Part shown: piece after piece, positions 5,817 through 7,932 of the stretch | How the letters are laid out: the number at the start of each line of letters is the position of its first letter | Position numbering within the stretch: the stretch's first letter is position 1 | Assembly (NCBI GenBank): GCA_937988885.1 | Contig: CALKHR010000076.1 | Location: 1-7,932, forward strand | Length of the DNA: 7,932 nt | Source: an uncultured Roseiflexaceae bacterium | GTDB taxonomy: Bacteria; Chloroflexota; Chloroflexia; Chloroflexales; Roseiflexaceae | Reading direction: 5' to 3' | The notes under the pieces: generated by a model | The model's input: only the letters and a program-made list of their open reading frames with translations | Told to the model about the DNA's origin: nothing | The model's database searches: none | Program-made: the position numbers and the translations under genes

Positions 5817-6836
5817 ATGCAGCTTGATGATACGACTGCGCCACGGCGAGTGCCGTTGTCGGTGCTTGATCTGGCGATCGTTGGTCGGGGTTCGACATCT
5901 GCACAGGCGCTCGCCGATACGACCCGTTTGGCGCAGCGCGCCGAGGAATTGGGGTATCTGCGCTTCTGGGTGGCCGAGCATCACAATATGCCGTACATTG
6001 CGAGTACGAATCCACCCGTGTTGATGGCGCATTTGGCCGCGAAGACGAATCGGATTCGGATTGGCTCGGGCGGTGTGATGCTGCCGAATCACGCGCCGCT
6101 GGTGGTGGCCGAGCAGTTCGCGATCCTCGAATCGCTGCATCCGAACCGCATCGATCTGGGGATTGGGCGCGCTCCAGGCACTGATCCGGCCACGGCTGCT
6201 GCGCTGCGTCGCGCGCCCGCGAGCTTGGGTGCCGAGGAGTTTCCTCGCCACTTGCTGGACCTGATGGGCTTGCTGGGCGATCCTCGCCTGCCTCAGGGGA
6301 TGTGGAATCGTTTCTCGGCCACGCCCGTGCTCGAGCGTTCGCCCACGATCGTGCTGCTTGGTTCGAGCGATTATAGCGCGCAGTTGGCGGGTCAGCTTGG
6401 TTTGCCGTTCGCGTTCGCCCATCATTTCGATACAGGCGGCACGCTGATGGCGCTCGATCTGTACCGCGAGACGTTCACGCCCTCGGCGATTTTGCAGAAG
6501 CCGTACGCGATCGTGACGGTGGCTGCACTGGCCGCTGAGACGGAGGAGGAGGCGATTTGGTACGCCGGACCGAGCCAGCTCGCCACGTTTGCGCTGCGCC
6601 ATGGCCGCCCGCTAGAGTTTTTGTCGCCCGCCGAGGCCGCTGCTCATCCCGATCTGCCGTTGGCGCGCCAGATGCCCAGTAACCGCATTTTGGGCACACC
6701 CGAGATGATCGTCGAGGGTTTGGAGGCGCTCCAGCAGGCGACTCAGGCCGATGAGCTGATGCTGCATCCCTTTACGCAGGGCTACCCCGAGCGTGCCCGC
6801 TGCCTCGAATTGATCGCGGAGCATTGGATGAAGTAG
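5817..6836 (+). CDS. Luciferase-like (LLM class) flavin-dependent oxidoreductase, group 1
   Basis: The 339-residue protein belongs to the bacterial luciferase-like TIM-barrel flavoproteins. Family marks are PLSVLDLA (13-20), LGYLRFWVAEHHN (45-57), STNPPVLMAHLAAKT (63-77), RIRIGSGGVMLPNHAPLVVAEQ (79-100), FAILESLHPNRIDLGIGRAPG (101-121) and ILGTP near the C-terminus. These match the group 1 subfamily that includes E. coli YhbW and MsnO8-type proteins. Members use reduced flavin (FMNH2 or F420) and oxygen or an imine/alkane substrate; the substrate here cannot be told. ATG 5817 has AAGGA (5805-5809) 7 nt upstream; an in-frame GTG at 5781 directly abuts a -10-like TACAAT and is less likely. Cytoplasmic, no signal peptide. 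A role in sulfonate or sulfur metabolism is suggested only by adjacency to sufS and is weak. Confidence 0.92.
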   Translation: MQLDDTTAPRRVPLSVLDLAIVGRGSTSAQALADTTRLAQRAEELGYLRFWVAEHHNMPYIASTNPPVLMAHLAAKTNRIRIGSGGVMLPNHAPLVVAEQFAILESLHPNRIDLGIGRAPGTDPATAAALRRAPASLGAEEFPRHLLDLMGLLGDPRLPQGMWNRFSATPVLERSPTIVLLGSSDYSAQLAGQLGLPFAFAHHFDTGGTLMALDLYRETFTPSAILQKPYAIVTVAALAAETEEEAIWYAGPSQLATFALRHGRPLEFLSPAEAAAHPDLPLARQMPSNRILGTPEMIVEGLEALQQATQADELMLHPFTQGYPERARCLELIAEHWMK

Positions 6837-6861
6837 GCCACAATTTGGCATAGTAACGCGC

Positions 6862-6891
6862 TCCGTCGGGTGTTGCCAAGCGCCCGACGGA
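6862..6891 (+). terminator. GC-rich hairpin after the monooxygenase gene, weak terminator
   Basis: TCCGTCGGG (6862-6870) pairs perfectly with CCCGACGGA (6883-6891) across a 12-nt loop, 25 nt after the stop codon. The following ACGTCTCTCG is not a proper T-tract, so intrinsic termination is doubtful. It may instead protect the mRNA 3' end or pause polymerase. Confidence 0.45.
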
Positions 6892-6909
6892 ACGTCTCTC
6901 GATTGCTGG

Positions 6910-6938
6910 TTGCACCCAGCACTTTTTTTCGCTATAAT
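6910..6938 (+). promoter_or_regulatory. Promoter of the PIG-L/LmbE deacetylase gene
   Basis: TTGCAC (6910-6915), a 17-bp spacer containing a run of seven T, and a perfect -10 TATAAT (6933-6938). Transcription would begin near 6945, leaving an untranslated leader of about 85 nt. A TTG-initiated extension of the downstream frame begins exactly on this -35 and is therefore spurious. Confidence 0.7.
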
Positions 6939-6990
6939 AATCACAACAATCTGTATCAAGTTTGTTGTGAATTATCTTGGAAATAGACCA

Positions 6991-7007
6991 TGCGCCCTTG
7001 CGGCGCA
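6991..7007 (+). other. Small hairpin in the deacetylase mRNA leader
   Basis: TGCGCC (6991-6996) and GGCGCA (7002-7007) form a 6-bp GC-rich stem with loop CTTGC, about 10 nt before the AAGGA ribosome binding site. It leaves that site exposed. It could stabilise the 5' leader or be chance; I recognise no known riboswitch here. Confidence 0.35.
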
Positions 7008-7029
7008 GCAGCTATACAAGGATTGCCTT

Positions 7030-7833
7030 ATGCCTTCTCTGCGACTCGATGCGCCGCCCGCAAGTGTTTTAGTGGTGGCTGCTCATCCCGATGATATCGA
7101 ATTTTATGCAGGCGGCACGTTGGCTGCGTGGATCAGCGCTGGAGCCACGGTTCACTATTTGTTGGTGACCGATGGTGCTGCTGGCAGCCGCGACCCAAAC
7201 GTGACGACGGCGGAGTTGGCGCAGCAGCGACGGCGTGAGCAGCGTGCGGCTGCGCAGACGCTAGGGGTGTCGTCGGTGACGTTTCTCGGTTACCCAGATG
7301 CCGGGTTCGATGCGAACCTGGAGCTGCGCCTTGCGATCGCGCGGGTGATCCGCCAGACGCGCCCGGAGGTGGTGCTGACGTTCGACCCGACGCGCTACTA
7401 CCACGCGAACGGTATCAATCACCCCGATCACTTGGCGGTGGGCGCGAGTACGCTAGGTGCGGTGATGCCGCTGGCCAATACGCTGTTGGCGGCCCCGAGC
7501 TTGATGGCCGAGGGCCTAGAGCCGCACGATGTCTCGGCGGTGTATCTGTTCGAGACGGCGACGCCGACGCATTGGATGCCGCTGGAGGAGGCGGATGTGA
7601 GCCGCAAGCTGGCCGCGATGGGGAAGCATACCAGCCAGTTGGAGCTGTGGGATGGGGTGGGTGCTGCCCGTGACCACGGTGTGCAGATGGCGCAGTTGGC
7701 GCAGCTCCAAGGGGTATCCTGCGCGCAGGCCGAGGGGTTCACGTGCGTGCGTCTGAGCGCGCCCGCTCCGGTGCGCTTGGAGCTGCCGCTCACACAACGC
7801 CAGCCGGTGCAGTATTCGCTTCAGGCGTTGTAG
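7030..7833 (+). CDS. PIG-L/LmbE family deacetylase
   Basis: The 267-residue protein has the LmbE/PIG-L N-deacetylase signature. VLVVAAHPDDIEFYAGG (13-29) carries metal ligands His19 and Asp22 and catalytic base Asp21. VTDGAAGSRDP is at 46-56. GINHPDHLAVG (128-138) carries His131 and the third ligand His134, as in MshB. The family uses a zinc ion to remove acetyl groups from GlcNAc-type substrates, for example in mycothiol, bacillithiol or GPI-anchor synthesis. The substrate here is unknown, and no thiol or sugar-lipid gene is beside it. ATG 7030 has AAGGA (7018-7022) 7 nt upstream. The longer frame from 6910 would add a hydrophobic N-terminus that looks like a signal peptide but overlaps the promoter. 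I infer a cytoplasmic enzyme. It ends in its own terminator. Confidence 0.92.
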   Translation: MPSLRLDAPPASVLVVAAHPDDIEFYAGGTLAAWISAGATVHYLLVTDGAAGSRDPNVTTAELAQQRRREQRAAAQTLGVSSVTFLGYPDAGFDANLELRLAIARVIRQTRPEVVLTFDPTRYYHANGINHPDHLAVGASTLGAVMPLANTLLAAPSLMAEGLEPHDVSAVYLFETATPTHWMPLEEADVSRKLAAMGKHTSQLELWDGVGAARDHGVQMAQLAQLQGVSCAQAEGFTCVRLSAPAPVRLELPLTQRQPVQYSLQAL

Positions 7834-7868
7834 TGGGGTTATTCACAGATTAGGTTTAGTGTTTTGTG

Positions 7869-7913
7869 ATGTCGATGGTTTGCTAGGTTGCAGGCCATCG
7901 ACATTTCGTTTTT
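7869..7913 (+). terminator. Intrinsic terminator of the deacetylase gene
   Basis: A 10-bp perfect stem ATGTCGATGG (7869-7878) pairs with CCATCGACAT (7895-7904) across a 16-nt loop, followed by TTCGTTTTTT. It lies 35 nt after the stop codon. Confidence 0.88.
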
Positions 7914-7926
7914 TAGGGAAGTACTC

Positions 7927-7932
7927 GTGACT
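7927..7932 (+). CDS. Possible start of the next gene (two codons visible)
   Basis: AGGGA (7915-7919) is followed 7 nt later by GTG ACT at the window edge. The position just after the terminator and the good spacing suggest a ribosome binding site and start codon. Nothing can be said about the product, and the terminator leaves only about 13 nt for a promoter, so it may depend on read-through. Confidence 0.3.

Noticed and set aside
6910..7029. N-terminal signal peptide or membrane anchor (hydrophobic FFAIIITTI segment) on the deacetylase
   Set aside because: The extension begins on the -35 and runs through the -10 of the gene's promoter; the codons are T-rich promoter DNA read by chance.
6990..7091. 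Cysteine-rich 33-residue leader ORF before the deacetylase
   Set aside because: It overlaps the real start out of frame, has only a weak GGAA upstream, and its cysteines come from reading GC-rich codons out of phase.

Overview
The window looks like an ordinary chromosomal stretch from a member of the Chloroflexota, probably class Chloroflexia. This rests on the visible 5' end of 16S rRNA (GACGAACGCTGGCGGCG followed by TGCCTAATGCATG), on GC-rich codon use shared by all genes, and on a stand-alone CHAT protease of a type I associate with large Chloroflexia genomes. The phylum call is moderate and the genus is open. No phage, transposon, integrase or CRISPR signal is visible.

Layout. At the left edge (about 1-57, minus strand) lie the first bases of a 16S rRNA gene that runs out of the window. 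Its promoter has a perfect -35, 17-bp spacer and -10 (239-267), and its leader of about 175 nt is rich in hairpins. Divergent to it, on the plus strand, is an M20-family metallopeptidase homologue (367-1710) whose active site looks degraded. Then come a CAT-anticodon tRNA (1787-1862) with its own promoter and terminator, and a 710-residue CHAT (caspase-like) protein (1951-4083) with a long helical region, a GDKVM pentapeptide repeat and a C-terminal helical hairpin. A SAM-I riboswitch (4147-4287) with a promoter, an antiterminator and two tandem terminator hairpins precedes sufS, a group II cysteine desulfurase (4411-5739). The last two genes are a luciferase-like flavin monooxygenase (5817-6836) and a PIG-L/LmbE-type deacetylase (7030-7833), which ends in a clear terminator. 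A next gene may begin at 7927.

Regulation and organisation. Apart from the 16S rRNA, all genes point rightward, but they do not look like one operon. Candidate promoters lie before the M20, tRNA, riboswitch-sufS, monooxygenase and deacetylase units. Three ORFs can be extended upstream into a -10 element or terminator by weak start codons; for all genes I chose starts with a ribosome binding site at normal spacing. The only strong regulatory link is SAM sensing in front of cysteine desulfurase, which would tie cysteine consumption to methionine/SAM status. The best candidates for something not well described are the CHAT protein, the two-terminator platform before sufS, and the apparently inactivated M20 homologue.
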